Assembly (NCBI GenBank): GCA_022786605.1
Contig: JALFWW010000005.1
Coordinates: 26,167-90,166, forward strand
DNA from: Clostridia bacterium
GTDB taxonomy: Bacteria > Bacillota > Clostridia > Lachnospirales > Anaerotignaceae
Length of the DNA stretch: 64,000 nt
Direction of reading: 5' to 3'
In this document: one piece after another, positions 38,036 to 47,142 of the stretch
Layout: each line of letters begins with the position of its first letter
Position numbering within the stretch: position 1 is the stretch's first letter
Program-made: the position numbers and the translations under genes
Notes under the pieces: generated by a model
The model's database searches: none
What the model saw: the letters and a program-made list of their open reading frames with translations, nothing else
Told to the model about the DNA's origin: nothing

Positions 38036-38932
38036 ATGTTGGAGAATAAAAGAACACGGGCGCATCTGCTGCTGCTTCTGACAGCCATCATCTGGGGGAG
38101 CGCCTTCGTTTTTCAGAAATTTGCAACGGAAGAACTTTCCGGCTGGTTCATCACAGCTGCAAGATTTTCTATTGCGGCAGTGGTACTTTGGGTCATTACC
38201 TATAAAAAATGGGGCAGACTGAACAAGGGGTATTTGCTTGGAGGCATCATCACAGGTTTGACCATGGGGACAGCTACAGCTGTACAGACAGTTGCCCTTA
38301 CCATGGGGACTACACCGGGAAAAAGCGCCTTTTTGACGGCGGTTTATTGCGTGATTGTACCATTTTTCTATTGGTTCGTGTCCAAAGAACGTCCTCAGCG
38401 CAATCATGTCATTGCGGCAGTCATTTGTCTGGCGGGGATTGGACTCATTTCCCTCAATGGGGATATGTCTATGCTGCCAGGGGACGTAGTGACATTGGTC
38501 TGCGGTGTTATTTATGCCTGTGACCTGACAGCGGTTGCGTGGTTTTCCAAAGGGAGAGACCCTATTTTGCTGACTACCATGCAGATCACATTCTCCGCGG
38601 TCATTGGCTGGATTGGTACACTTCTGACAGGCGGCATGCCGGAGACCGTTTCCATGGGCGCCATGGGAAATGTCATGTATCTGGCACTGCTTTCCACAGC
38701 CCTTTGCCTGTTCCTGCAGGCTTATGGTCTGAAGCATACAGACGCGGCAGTGGGGACAATTCTGCTGAGTCTGGAATCTGTTTTTGGGGTCATTTTCTCC
38801 GTATTGCTGTATCACGAAGAAGTGACACCCAGAATGGCAGTGGGCTTTGCGGTGGTGTTTGTGGCTGTGCTCATGTCACAGTTCCGTTATGAACCCAAGA
38901 AAAAGACGGAAAAATCAGCCCAAACCAGCTGA
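38036..38932 (+). CDS. EamA/DMT-family transporter
   Basis: The 298-residue protein has about ten membrane segments in two EamA repeats, starting with LLLTAIIWGSAFVFQK, the usual DMT opening. Substrate is unknown; the family exports metabolites and amino acids. GAGGTAAC lies upstream of the ATG. It follows ribF by 36 nt and may be the last gene of that operon. Confidence 0.88.
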   Translation: MLENKRTRAHLLLLLTAIIWGSAFVFQKFATEELSGWFITAARFSIAAVVLWVITYKKWGRLNKGYLLGGIITGLTMGTATAVQTVALTMGTTPGKSAFLTAVYCVIVPFFYWFVSKERPQRNHVIAAVICLAGIGLISLNGDMSMLPGDVVTLVCGVIYACDLTAVAWFSKGRDPILLTTMQITFSAVIGWIGTLLTGGMPETVSMGAMGNVMYLALLSTALCLFLQAYGLKHTDAAVGTILLSLESVFGVIFSVLLYHEEVTPRMAVGFAVVFVAVLMSQFRYEPKKKTEKSAQTS

Positions 38933-38970
38933 AAAAACGAAAAAAATCGCAAGAAATCAAGCCTTTGCTC

Positions 38971-38999
38971 TTGCAAAGGGTCATATAGTATGATAAAAT
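38971..38999 (+). promoter_or_regulatory. promoter of rpsO
   Basis: TTGCAA, 17 bp, TAAAAT. An overlapping alternative is TTGCTC (38965) with TATGAT (38989) and an 18-bp spacer. Confidence 0.6.
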
Positions 39000-39004
39000 G
39001 AGAA

Positions 39005-39066
39005 CGCTGTAAAACCAGGACTCAGTGACAGGACGCTCCGACCTTCACTTAGTTCTAGGGGTTGCA
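39005..39066 (+). promoter_or_regulatory. structured rpsO leader, probable S15 autoregulatory site
   Basis: The leader contains ACCAGGACTCAGTGACAGG and ACGCTCCGACCTTCACTT, then CTAGGGGTTGCAAG close to the AAGGAGG site. Such leaders let S15 protein repress its own translation in other bacteria. I recognise the context more than the exact structure. Confidence 0.45.
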
Positions 39067-39097
39067 AGAAAAAATATATTTAAGGAGGCCAAAAATC

Positions 39098-39361
39098 ATG
39101 GCAACAATCAACAAACAGGAAATTATCGCAAAATACGGCAGAACACCTAACGACACAGGTTCTCCCGAAGTTCAGATCGCTCTGCTGACAGCAAGAATCA
39201 CTCTGCTGACAGACCACCTGAAAAGCCACAAGAAAGATCACCACTCCAGACGTGGTCTGCTGAAAATGGTTGGTCAGAGAAGAGGTCTGCTGAACTACCT
39301 GAAAGAACTGGATATCGAAAGATACCGTGCAATCATTGCAGAACTGGGTCTGAGAAAGTAA
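39098..39361 (+). CDS. rpsO: 30S ribosomal protein S15
   Basis: The 87-residue protein has the S15 signature [17 protein letters not shown] and [15 protein letters not shown]. It binds 16S rRNA early in 30S assembly. AAGGAGG lies 10 nt before the ATG; the longer frame from 39062 covers the leader and is not used. pnp follows, as in most bacteria. Confidence 0.97.
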   Translation: MATINKQEIIAKYGRTPNDTGSPEVQIALLTARITLLTDHLKSHKKDHHSRRGLLKMVGQRRGLLNYLKELDIERYRAIIAELGLRK

Positions 39362-39380
39362 GACACAACCAAAAAATCAG

Positions 39381-39413
39381 GAAAAGAGAGGACGTTTTTC
39401 CTCTCTTTTCTTC
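39381..39413 (+). terminator. terminator after rpsO
   Basis: GAAAAGAGAGGA pairs with TCCTCTCTTTTC around a 5-nt loop, then TTC-rich sequence. Some read-through into pnp is likely. Confidence 0.8.
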
Positions 39414-39437
39414 TATCAAACAAAAACAAAGAAGGTT

Positions 39438-39503
39438 GCACTATAGATTTCCAACTTTGCAAATATGGACGACCATGTTTTTGAAGTTGAAGATCTATGG
39501 TGC
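39438..39503 (+). promoter_or_regulatory. long hairpin in the pnp leader
   Basis: GCACTATAGAT...AACTTTGCAAATATGG pairs with CCATG...TTGAAGTTGAAGATCTATGGTGC (given in parts) over about 30 bp with few mismatches. It ends 32 nt before the pnp start. In E. coli a similar pnp leader hairpin is cut by RNase III and is the basis of PNPase autocontrol; the same role here is inferred. Confidence 0.6.
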
Positions 39504-39535
39504 AGGAGAAAAACAGAAAGAAAAGGAGAATGAAC

Positions 39536-41692
39536 ATGTTTAGAACCTATTCCATGGAACTGGCAGGCAGAACACTGACAGCTGAAATCGGCAGAGTAGC
39601 GGAACAGGCCAACGGCGCAGTACTGCTGCGTTACGGCGAAACCACTGTACTGGTTACCGCAACTGCATCTGAAAAGCCCAGAGATGGCATTGACTTCTTC
39701 CCTCTGAGCATTGATTACGAAGAAAGACTGTATTCCGTAGGTAAAATCCCCGGCGGTTTCATCAAAAGAGAAGGCAGACCTTCCGAAAAAGCAATCCTGA
39801 CAGCAAGATGTATCGACAGACCTCTGCGTCCTCTGTTCCCTAAGGATTACAGAAACGACGTAGCTATCGTTGCAACTGTTATGTCCGTAGATCAGGACTG
39901 CGCGCCTGAAGTAGTAGCGATGATCGGCGCATCTCTGGCACTGAACATTTCCGATATTCCTTTCACAGACCCTGTTTCTTCCGTAAACATCGGTTATGTG
40001 GACGGCGAACTGGTGGTGAACCCCACAGCGGAACAGAGAGAAAAAACAAGACTGACACTGACAGTATCTTCCAAAGAAGATAAAGTTATGATGATCGAAG
40101 CAGGCGCGGACGAAATCCCTGACGCGCTGATGATGGAAGCCATCCATCTGGCATTCGACACCAACCTGGAAGTTGTGAAATTCATTCAGGAAATCACAGC
40201 AAAAGAAGGTAAAGAAAAAGCGCCTTACACAGAACATGTGATTCCCGAAGACGCTTACAAAATGGTAACAGAATATATCACAGACGCAAGAATGGAAGAA
40301 GCTGTTTTTGCGGAACTGAAACAGGATCGTGACGCAAAGATCAAAGTCATCACAGAAGAAGTTCTGGAACAGCTCACAGAAGCACTGACAGAAATTTCCG
40401 CTGAAGATACAGACATTGCGGCTCTGGTAGACGAAATCATCTACAAATTTGAAAAAATGACTGTTAGAAGAATGATTCTGAGAGAACACAAACGTCCTGA
40501 CGGTCGTGGCATCGAAGAGATCAGACCTCTGAGCGCAGAAGTAGACGTACTGCCTCGCGTTCATGGTTCCGCTCTGTTCTCCAGAGGACAGACACAGGCT
40601 CTGACAGTAACCACACTGGGCGCTATCAGCGAAGGTCAGCGTCTGGATGGTCTGGATGCAAACGAAACAGGCAAACGCTATATTCACCACTATAACTTCC
40701 CCGGCTTCTCTGTAGGTGAAGCAAAAACTTCCAGAGGTCCCGGCAGACGTGAAATCGGTCACGGCGCACTGGGTGAAAGAGCACTGCTGCCCGTTATCCC
40801 CAGCGAAGAAGAATTCCCTTACGCAATCCGTCTGGTTTCCGATATTCTGAGTTCCAACGGTTCCACATCTCAGGCTTCCATCTGCGGTTCCACACTGTCC
40901 CTGATGGCAGCAGGCGTACCCATCAAACGCCCTGTTGCTGGTATTTCCGTTGGTCTGGTAACAGGTGACAGCGATGATGACTTCATCGAAATCACAGACA
41001 TCCAGGGTGTAGAAGACTTCTTTGGTGACATGGACTTTAAAGTAGCTGGTACTTCCGAAGGTATCACAGCGATCCAGATGGATATGAAGATCAAAGGTCT
41101 GACATTTGAAATGATCGAACAGGCTTTTGCGCAGACAGGCAGAGCAAGAGAATATATCCTCAACGAAGTTATGCTGAAAGCTATTCCCGAACCCAGAAAA
41201 GAACTGTCTAAATATGCACCTAAGATTGCAACTATGCAGATCGACGTGGATAAAATTGCGGAAGTTATCGGTACAAGAGGTAAAGTCATCAAAAAGATCA
41301 TCGAAGAAACAAATTGTGAAATCGATACAGAAGATGATGGCAAGATCTTCATCAAGGGTACAGATCCCGCAGACATGCAGCGTGCCATGGATATGATCAA
41401 CGCCATTGTCAGCGATCCCGAACCTGGTAAGATCTACAAAGGCACCATCACAAGACTGATGACATTCGGCGCTTTCGTAGAAATCGCACCCGGCAAAGAA
41501 GGTCTGGTTCACATCTCCAAGATGGCAAACAAGAGAGTTGCAAAAGTAGAAGACGTGGTAGCGCCTGGCGATGAAGTTATGGTAAAACTGACAGAAATCG
41601 ACAAACAGGGCAGACTGAACTTCTCCATGAAAGACGCAATGGTACAGGACGAAACACCTGATTCCGAAAAAAGCGTTCTGGAAAGATATTAA
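39536..41692 (+). CDS. pnp: polyribonucleotide nucleotidyltransferase
   Basis: PNPase degrades RNA by phosphorolysis. The 718-residue protein has two RNase PH domains (the second from about residue 310, RPDGRGIEEIRPL), the FGDMDFKVAGT and ISVGLVTGD motifs, and C-terminal KH (about 555-610) and S1 (about 625-695) domains. I choose the ATG at 39536, 8 nt from AAAGGAG; the ATG at 39530 is too close. Confidence 0.96.
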   Translation: MFRTYSMELAGRTLTAEIGRVAEQANGAVLLRYGETTVLVTATASEKPRDGIDFFPLSIDYEERLYSVGKIPGGFIKREGRPSEKAILTARCIDRPLRPLFPKDYRNDVAIVATVMSVDQDCAPEVVAMIGASLALNISDIPFTDPVSSVNIGYVDGELVVNPTAEQREKTRLTLTVSSKEDKVMMIEAGADEIPDALMMEAIHLAFDTNLEVVKFIQEITAKEGKEKAPYTEHVIPEDAYKMVTEYITDARMEEAVFAELKQDRDAKIKVITEEVLEQLTEALTEISAEDTDIAALVDEIIYKFEKMTVRRMILREHKRPDGRGIEEIRPLSAEVDVLPRVHGSALFSRGQTQALTVTTLGAISEGQRLDGLDANETGKRYIHHYNFPGFSVGEAKTSRGPGRREIGHGALGERALLPVIPSEEEFPYAIRLVSDILSSNGSTSQASICGSTLSLMAAGVPIKRPVAGISVGLVTGDSDDDFIEITDIQGVEDFFGDMDFKVAGTSEGITAIQMDMKIKGLTFEMIEQAFAQTGRAREYILNEVMLKAIPEPRKELSKYAPKIATMQIDVDKIAEVIGTRGKVIKKIIEETNCEIDTEDDGKIFIKGTDPADMQRAMDMINAIVSDPEPGKIYKGTITRLMTFGAFVEIAPGKEGLVHISKMANKRVAKVEDVVAPGDEVMVKLTEIDKQGRLNFSMKDAMVQDETPDSEKSVLERY

Positions 41693-41728
41693 TTTGCAAT
41701 CAGATAAAATAAAATCTCAGTAAGCATC

Positions 41729-41789
41729 AGAAAGCTGAAATCCTCTATCATAAGGATTTCAGCTTTCTTTGTTTTCTCATGAAGATGCT
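41729..41789. repeat. dispersed terminator-like hairpin, copy 2
   Basis: GAAAGCTGAAATCCT pairs with AAGGATTTCAGCTTTC, followed by TTTGTTTTCTCATGAAGATGC. GCATC just before the hairpin (41724) and GATGC at its end form an outer inverted repeat. It lies 37 nt after the pnp stop and probably terminates pnp mRNA. The rest of 41790-41968 shows only a possible -10 (TATACT near 41871). Confidence 0.65.
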
Positions 41790-41968
41790 CCGAAAGCGGA
41801 GGTAACTCTGTTTTATCCATTTTTTTATGAAAGGGAAAAATAGGTAGCGGAAGCAAGGGCATTTTGATATACTGTAACATAGAGAAGTATGCGAAAACGG
41901 AACCTTTGACGTATATTTTTTTCAGGATGGAATATCCTAACAAAAAAACACAGGGAAAGCAGGGAAGA

Positions 41969-43237
41969 ATGATGCTGACCATAGAAAAATTAGAAAATGG
42001 AATACAGGTAGTGCTGGAGGAAATCGGCTACGTCCGCAGTATTTCTTTTGGTATTTGGGTAAAAAACGGAACGAGAAACGAACGTCCTGAGGAAAACGGC
42101 ATTTCCCATTATATTGAACATATGATGTTCAAGGGAACGGAAAACCGCTCCGCAAGACAGATTGCCGAGGAAATGGACGCATTGGGCGGACAGATCAACG
42201 CTTATACCACAAAAGAATATACTTGTTATCATACCCGTGTGCTGGACAAGCATGTGAAACAGGCCATGGAAGTTATGAGTGATATGCTTCTGCATCCGGC
42301 TTTTTCGCAGGAAGAAGTGGATAAGGAACGAAACGTCATTACGGAAGAAATTTATATGTATGACGACGCTCCAGAGGAACTGGTTCACGATTGCTTACAG
42401 GACAGCATTTGGCGGGAAAGCAGTCTGGGGATGCCCATACTGGGAACAGAAGAAACCATTGGCAATCTGGACGCGGCAAAAATCCGCGCTTATTACGAGA
42501 AAAATTATCACACAGAAAATATGGTGCTTTCTGTGGCAGGGAACTTCAAACGGGAAGAAATGCTGGAACTGCTGAACCATTACTTCGGCAGATGGCAGGC
42601 AAAAGCGCCTTATTGCCCTTTGGAAACAAAGGCTTCTTACCACCAGTCATGGATTCAAAAGAAAAAAGATGTGGAACAGCTCCATACCTGCATTGCCTTT
42701 GAAGGACTGGAGAGGGAACATCCCTTGAAATATGCCATGGCAATTTTTAATACGGTTTTTGGCGGCGGCATGAGTTCCCGTTTGTTCCAGAAAATCCGTG
42801 AGGAACAGGGATTGACCTATTCCATTTACAGTTATACCACCGCTTTTGCGGATACGGGACTTTTTTCCATTTATGCCAGCATGAACCCCTCTCAGGCAGA
42901 GGCAGTATATAAAGGCATTGCGGCGGAAATCGCGGCAGTACGGAAAGAAGGCATTTCCGAAAAAATACTGAATGTGACAAAAGAACAGATGATCAGCAAT
43001 TTCATCATCGGTTCCGAAAGTACATTGAACCGTATGACAGCGGCAGGTTCCGCTATGCTCCTGCGTGGCAAAGTGCAGGAAATGGAAGAAGTCATTGCAA
43101 AAATAGAAGCGGTGACACAAAAAGATTTGGCAGAAGTGGCGGAACTGGTTTTTGCCAACCCGAAAATGAGCTATTCCGCTGTGGGTAATCTCAAAGGGGT
43201 AGATTTTGCCAACACAGTTGAAAAACTTTTTTCATAA
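41969..43237 (+). CDS. M16-family zinc protease
   Basis: The 422-residue protein has the inverted zinc motif HYIEH (His47, Glu50, His51) followed by the distal glutamate in NVITEEIYMYDD, and an inactive-type C-terminal half with GGGMSSRLFQKIREEQGL. This is the PqqL/YmxG-type single-chain processing protease next to pnp in many Firmicutes. The start is the ATG at 41969 with AGGGAAG before it; the open frame from 41864 covers the promoter region. Confidence 0.92.
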   Translation: MMLTIEKLENGIQVVLEEIGYVRSISFGIWVKNGTRNERPEENGISHYIEHMMFKGTENRSARQIAEEMDALGGQINAYTTKEYTCYHTRVLDKHVKQAMEVMSDMLLHPAFSQEEVDKERNVITEEIYMYDDAPEELVHDCLQDSIWRESSLGMPILGTEETIGNLDAAKIRAYYEKNYHTENMVLSVAGNFKREEMLELLNHYFGRWQAKAPYCPLETKASYHQSWIQKKKDVEQLHTCIAFEGLEREHPLKYAMAIFNTVFGGGMSSRLFQKIREEQGLTYSIYSYTTAFADTGLFSIYASMNPSQAEAVYKGIAAEIAAVRKEGISEKILNVTKEQMISNFIIGSESTLNRMTAAGSAMLLRGKVQEMEEVIAKIEAVTQKDLAEVAELVFANPKMSYSAVGNLKGVDFANTVEKLFS

Positions 43238-43306
43238 AATTTAAAAGACAAGGGATACTATGGATACAGATATATCTGTTGATCATACCATTAGGAGGTC
43301 AAAAGC

Positions 43307-43540
43307 ATGAAAACAGGGAATTATATTGCTTTGACACTTGTCATCATCGGTGCGCTGAACTGGGGTCTTATCGGATTTTTTGGATTCGATCTGGTAACCA
43401 CCATTTTTGGCGGTTCCATGTTCTGGCTGGCTCGTGTGATCTTCGCGCTGGTAGGGCTGGCAGGGCTTTGGTCTCTGCGGCTGTACAGCGCTGTGGCGCA
43501 GGAGCGGGAGATGGTACCGACGACCCACGGACAGCACTAA
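43307..43540 (+). CDS. small DUF378-family membrane protein
   Basis: The 77-residue protein has two membrane segments: about 6-28 (ALTLVIIGALNWGLIGFFGF) and 38-60 (FWLARVIFALVGLAGLW). LVIIGALNWGLIG is the signature of DUF378 (YuzA-like). Function unknown. TTAGGAGG lies 9 nt before the ATG. A small hairpin GGCGGTA / TACCGCC lies between it and dapF. Confidence 0.85.
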   Translation: MKTGNYIALTLVIIGALNWGLIGFFGFDLVTTIFGGSMFWLARVIFALVGLAGLWSLRLYSAVAQEREMVPTTHGQH

Positions 43541-43588
43541 ACACAGGCGGTATATTTTACCGCCCCTACATAGCAAGGAGGAAACAAC

Positions 43589-44422
43589 ATGCGTTTTACA
43601 AAAATGGAAGGCTGCGGCAACGATTATATTTACATCAACGGTTTTGAAGAAGAAGTGAAATACCCCGATATGCTGGCGGTTGCCATGAGTGAGCGCCATT
43701 TCGGCGTAGGCGCTGACGGGCTGGTAATGATCCTACCTTCTGAAGTAGCGGATTTCCGTATGCGGATGTTCAATCTGGATGGTTCCGAAGGGGAAATGTG
43801 CGGCAATGCTGTACGCTGCATCGGCAAATATGTTTACGAACGGGGCATGACCACAAAGAATGTTATCACACTGGAAACTTTGGGCGGCATCAAAACATTG
43901 CAGTTACATATTCAGAACGACATCGTCATTGCCGTCACAGCGGATATGGGAGAACCCATTCTGGAAGCGGCGCAAATTCCCGTTATTAGTGACAAAATGC
44001 CTGTCATTGGGGAAAAATTGCAGATTCTGGACAAGACCTTTGATGTGACCTGTGTTTCCATGGGCAATCCTCATGGGGTCATTTTTGTGGATGATACAGA
44101 ACATTTTGAAGTGGAAAAATACGGCAAAGTGGCAGAAGTCCATCCCATGTTCCCCAAAAAGGCGAATATTGAGTTTGCCCATGTCATTGACCGCACCCAT
44201 ATGAGTATGCGTGTTTGGGAAAGAGGCAGCGGCGAAACCCTGGCATGCGGTACAGGGGCATCTGCGACACTGGTGGCAGCGGTACTCAATGGATTATGTG
44301 ACAGAAAAGTGCGCATTCAGCTTTTGGGCGGCACTTTGGAAATCGAATGGAGAGAATCCGACAACCATATTTATATGACAGGTCCTGCCAGATTCTCTTT
44401 TGACGGTGTATGGCTGCGGTAA
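43589..44422 (+). CDS. dapF: diaminopimelate epimerase
   Basis: DapF makes meso-diaminopimelate for lysine and cell wall. The two catalytic cysteines are present: Cys71 in MCGNAVRC and Cys220 in ACGTGASA. The opening FTKMEGCGNDYIY is diagnostic. Length is 277 residues. AAGGAGG precedes the ATG. It is followed by hflX after 20 nt. Confidence 0.97.
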   Translation: MRFTKMEGCGNDYIYINGFEEEVKYPDMLAVAMSERHFGVGADGLVMILPSEVADFRMRMFNLDGSEGEMCGNAVRCIGKYVYERGMTTKNVITLETLGGIKTLQLHIQNDIVIAVTADMGEPILEAAQIPVISDKMPVIGEKLQILDKTFDVTCVSMGNPHGVIFVDDTEHFEVEKYGKVAEVHPMFPKKANIEFAHVIDRTHMSMRVWERGSGETLACGTGASATLVAAVLNGLCDRKVRIQLLGGTLEIEWRESDNHIYMTGPARFSFDGVWLR

Positions 44423-44442
44423 ACAGCAGAGAGGAGTAAGAC

Positions 44443-45726
44443 ATGGCAAAAGAATTGCATGAAAATAAAGATACGGAAGAAAGATTGATACTGGTCGGCA
44501 TTGAGCTGGAGGATAAGGACAGCCCTTCCGCCATGGCAGTGGAAGCCTGTCTGGATGAGCTGGAAGAACTGGTAAATACAGCAGGTGCAACAGCTGTTGC
44601 CCGCACCATCCAGCGCCGGGAAAAGGTGCATCCCGGTCACTATCTTGGAAAAGGGAAGATCGAAGAACTGAAAATGATGATAAATACATACGATGCCACA
44701 GGCATTGTCTGCGATGATGAACTTTCTCCGGCACAGCTGAAAAATCTGGAAAAAATGCTGGAAACAAAGGTCATGGACAGAACCATCGTCATTCTGGATA
44801 TTTTTGCGGGACGGGCAATTTCCGGCGAAGGGAAAATTCAGGTAGAATTGGCACAGCTGAAATACCGCATGTCCCGTCTGACTGGTATGGGTGCGTCTAT
44901 GTCCCGTCTGGGTGGCGGGATCGGTACCAGAGGTCCAGGGGAAAAGAAGCTGGAAACAGACCGCCGTCACATCAAAGAACGTATCGCGGAATTGAATCGG
45001 GATTTGAAAGAAATCCAGACCCATCGGGAACTGCTGCGGAGTCAGCGAAACAAAAAAGGCACCCCTGTGGTTTCTCTGGTGGGTTATACTAATGCCGGAA
45101 AATCCACTACATTGAATGTATTGACACAGGCTGGCGTATTGGCAGAGGACAAACTTTTTGCCACACTGGATACCACCACCAGAAAGGTGGAACTGCCCGG
45201 CGGTTCTGAAATCCTGCTGACAGATACGGTAGGTTTTATCCAGAAGCTGCCCCACCATCTGATTCAGGCATTCCGTGCCACACTGGAAGAATTGAAGTAC
45301 GCGGATATCCTCCTCCATGTGGTGGATGCGTCCAATCCAAATAGAGAAGAACAGATGCGTGTGGTTTATGACACCCTGAGAGGTCTGGGCTGCGAGGATA
45401 CACCTGTCATCACCGTTTATAACAAAATGGACAGAGAAGTGGAACTGCCTTTGCCCATGGACAGAATGGCAAGGGAAATCGTGCAGATTTCCGCAGGGAA
45501 ACAGATGGGGCTGGAACAGATGCTGGCGACCATCGAAAAGCTGTTGAAAAGCTTCCGTAAGTCCATGACGGTACTGCTGCCTTATACAGAAGGCGCTCTG
45601 GCAGGCTGGGTGCATGGCAGATGCGAAATCATCCGGGAAGAACATACAGCAGAAGGGGTATTGCTGGAGGTTTATGTGGATGAGGAAGCGGCAAACCGAC
45701 TGAAATCTTTTGTGGCAGAAGGGTAA
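44443..45726 (+). CDS. hflX: ribosome-associated GTPase HflX
   Basis: HflX splits stalled or hibernating ribosomes. The 427-residue protein has the HflX N-terminal domain with HPGHYLGKGKIEEL and MSRLGGGIGTRGPGE, then the G domain: G1 GYTNAGKST (214-222), G3 DTVGFIQKLPHHL, G4 NKMD. The C-terminal domain is present. AGAGGAG precedes the ATG. Confidence 0.95.
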   Translation: MAKELHENKDTEERLILVGIELEDKDSPSAMAVEACLDELEELVNTAGATAVARTIQRREKVHPGHYLGKGKIEELKMMINTYDATGIVCDDELSPAQLKNLEKMLETKVMDRTIVILDIFAGRAISGEGKIQVELAQLKYRMSRLTGMGASMSRLGGGIGTRGPGEKKLETDRRHIKERIAELNRDLKEIQTHRELLRSQRNKKGTPVVSLVGYTNAGKSTTLNVLTQAGVLAEDKLFATLDTTTRKVELPGGSEILLTDTVGFIQKLPHHLIQAFRATLEELKYADILLHVVDASNPNREEQMRVVYDTLRGLGCEDTPVITVYNKMDREVELPLPMDRMAREIVQISAGKQMGLEQMLATIEKLLKSFRKSMTVLLPYTEGALAGWVHGRCEIIREEHTAEGVLLEVYVDEEAANRLKSFVAEG

Positions 45727-45751
45727 AGTACCTTGGAAAAGGGGGATTTCT

Positions 45752-46387
45752 ATGAAACGAAAAGGATTGTTGTTGTTGGGGCTCCTTTTGGGGCTGACAG
45801 CCTGTGGGCAGGAGCCGGCGCAAGGGGATGAAACCGCCTTGGCAATGGCTTATGAAAACCGCTTGCTCATGGTGAATGATACCTTGTATTATGGCACAAA
45901 CCAGACAGGTCCTATGGGAGATTCCGAAGCGGTGGCAGGAGAAATCACGTCAGAAACAGCCCAAGGCGCTGTACCCACAGAAAATGGACAGTCAAACTTT
46001 GGCTGTGTAGGGAATGTCTATACCATGGGGGAAGAATCTATCATGGTACAGATTGATGAGGAGTGGTTTGTGTTTGCCACAGAGGAAGCTTTGCCGGATT
46101 TTGTGGAGAAAGAGAGTCCATGGAGTGCGGAAAATCCCTATGAAAACCGCTTGCTACGTGTGAATGATACCTTATATTATGGTACAGACCAGACAGGTCC
46201 CATGGGCGATTCTGAAGCGGTGGCAGGAGAAATCACGTCGGAAACATCCCAAGGGGCTGTACCAACGGAAAACGGACAATCCAACTTTGGCTGTGTAGGC
46301 AATGCCTACACCATAGGGGAAGAAACCATAATGGTACAGATCGGCGAAGAATGGTTTGTGTTTGCAAAAGAATCCGAACAGGAATGA
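45752..46387 (+). CDS. lipoprotein with two near-identical tandem modules
   Basis: The 211-residue protein starts with a lipoprotein signal (LLLGLTAC, Cys about 17). It then has two modules of about 76 residues, 288 bp (96 codons) apart, that agree at most positions: YENRLL.VNDTLYYGT, QTGPMGDSEAVAGEITSET, QGAVPTENGQSNFGCVGN, MVQI.EEWFVFA. The DNA copies (from 45851 and 46139) are also nearly identical, so the duplication is recent. No known family is recognised. AAAGGGGG precedes the ATG. It is probably exported and membrane-anchored. Confidence 0.85.
   Translation: MKRKGLLLLGLLLGLTACGQEPAQGDETALAMAYENRLLMVNDTLYYGTNQTGPMGDSEAVAGEITSETAQGAVPTENGQSNFGCVGNVYTMGEESIMVQIDEEWFVFATEEALPDFVEKESPWSAENPYENRLLRVNDTLYYGTDQTGPMGDSEAVAGEITSETSQGAVPTENGQSNFGCVGNAYTIGEETIMVQIGEEWFVFAKESEQE
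45851..46367 (+). repeat. in-frame tandem duplication inside the lipoprotein gene
   Basis: Unit 1 (about 45851-46079) and unit 2 (about 46139-46367) align over about 229 bp with scattered substitutions and no frameshift, offset 288 bp. The segment between them (46080-46138) is not repeated. Confidence 0.85.
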
Positions 46388-46442
46388 TGGGAGAATCAAA
46401 TTTTTGTTAAGGAAACATTTCCGTGAAATCCTGATAGAGATA

Positions 46443-46505
46443 AGAAAGCTGGAATCCTTTGTATTTTAGAAGGACTCCAGCTTTCTTTGCTTTCTGGTGA
46501 AGCAT
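46443..46505. repeat. dispersed terminator-like hairpin, copy 3
   Basis: AGAAAGCTGGAATCCTT pairs with AAGGACTCCAGCTTTCT, with a tail TTTCTGGTGAAGCATC. Loss of the A-T pair in one arm (GGAATCC against GGACTCC) is partly compensated. It lies between the convergent lipoprotein and nucleotidyltransferase genes. Confidence 0.6.
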
Positions 46506-46527
46506 CCGCTGATGGCAGTTCTCATTT

Positions 46528-47142
46528 TTATGTCTGTATCTCTTGATTGAATCTGGAAAAGGCTGCGGCTATGCGCGCAAGTCGACTTTGGTCTAAGTCC
46601 ATTGTTTCCATTTGCCGTAAGTCTGTCAGGTCTTTTGGACGGTTTTTTCTGATTTTTTTGGTATAAACAAATTCCAGTGAAGTGCAGTATAATTTTTGCC
46701 CGTGGGACAGAGAGTAGCTGGTGATGTAATCATCTAAAGAAAGCACCGACAGGCACAGGGTCACGAGGCTATCTTTGGCGCTGAAATCAGCAGTGGTAAA
46801 ATCCCGTTGGAATAGGTTGTTGTTTTCTTGAAAAAAAGGCGTAAAACTAATAGGCAAACCATTCAGAAAAACTTCCGTGCCAAAATCTATCTTTTCTTGA
46901 TTGCAGGGAAGAAACAGCGAATCATGGGACTGGTCATAGAGCCCCTGTTCTTTGAGAAAAGCGCGGACAGTTTCCATTTCCGAAAGAGGAACCACGAAAT
47001 CAATATCGCTGTGGAGTCTGTTGGAATCTTCGCCGGAAAGCACCCAAGGTACCAGTCCGCCTGCAAGAAATATCCTGCCCTTCAGTTTTGGATGAAGTCC
47101 GAAGGCAAGGGCTTTTTCATTCACAAGATCACAGGGAAACAT
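46528..47142 (-). CDS. nucleotidyltransferase-fold protein of unknown role
   Basis: The 204-residue protein has the Pol-beta-type motif FLAGGLVPWV (Gly28-Gly29) followed by SDIDFVV with Asp46 and Asp48, the metal-binding pair of nucleotidyltransferases such as the minimal (MNT), AbiEii and aminoglycoside-adenylating families. The third carboxylate may be Asp in the KIDFGTEVF segment near 93. No toxin partner adjoins it. The ATG at 47142 is 7 nt from AAAGGAG; earlier Met codons are too close. Substrate unknown. Confidence 0.6.
   Translation of the reverse strand: MFPCDLVNEKALAFGLHPKLKGRIFLAGGLVPWVLSGEDSNRLHSDIDFVVPLSEMETVRAFLKEQGLYDQSHDSLFLPCNQEKIDFGTEVFLNGLPISFTPFFQENNNLFQRDFTTADFSAKDSLVTLCLSVLSLDDYITSYSLSHGQKLYCTSLEFVYTKKIRKNRPKDLTDLRQMETMDLDQSRLARIAAAFSRFNQEIQT

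Noticed and set aside
39062..39097. N-terminal extension of S15
   Set aside because: It covers the rpsO leader and lacks a ribosome site; the ATG at 39098 fits both the site and family length.
46443..46505. Attachment site or IS end
   Set aside because: The sequence is a member of the hairpin family found at other gene ends and no transposase or integrase is adjacent.
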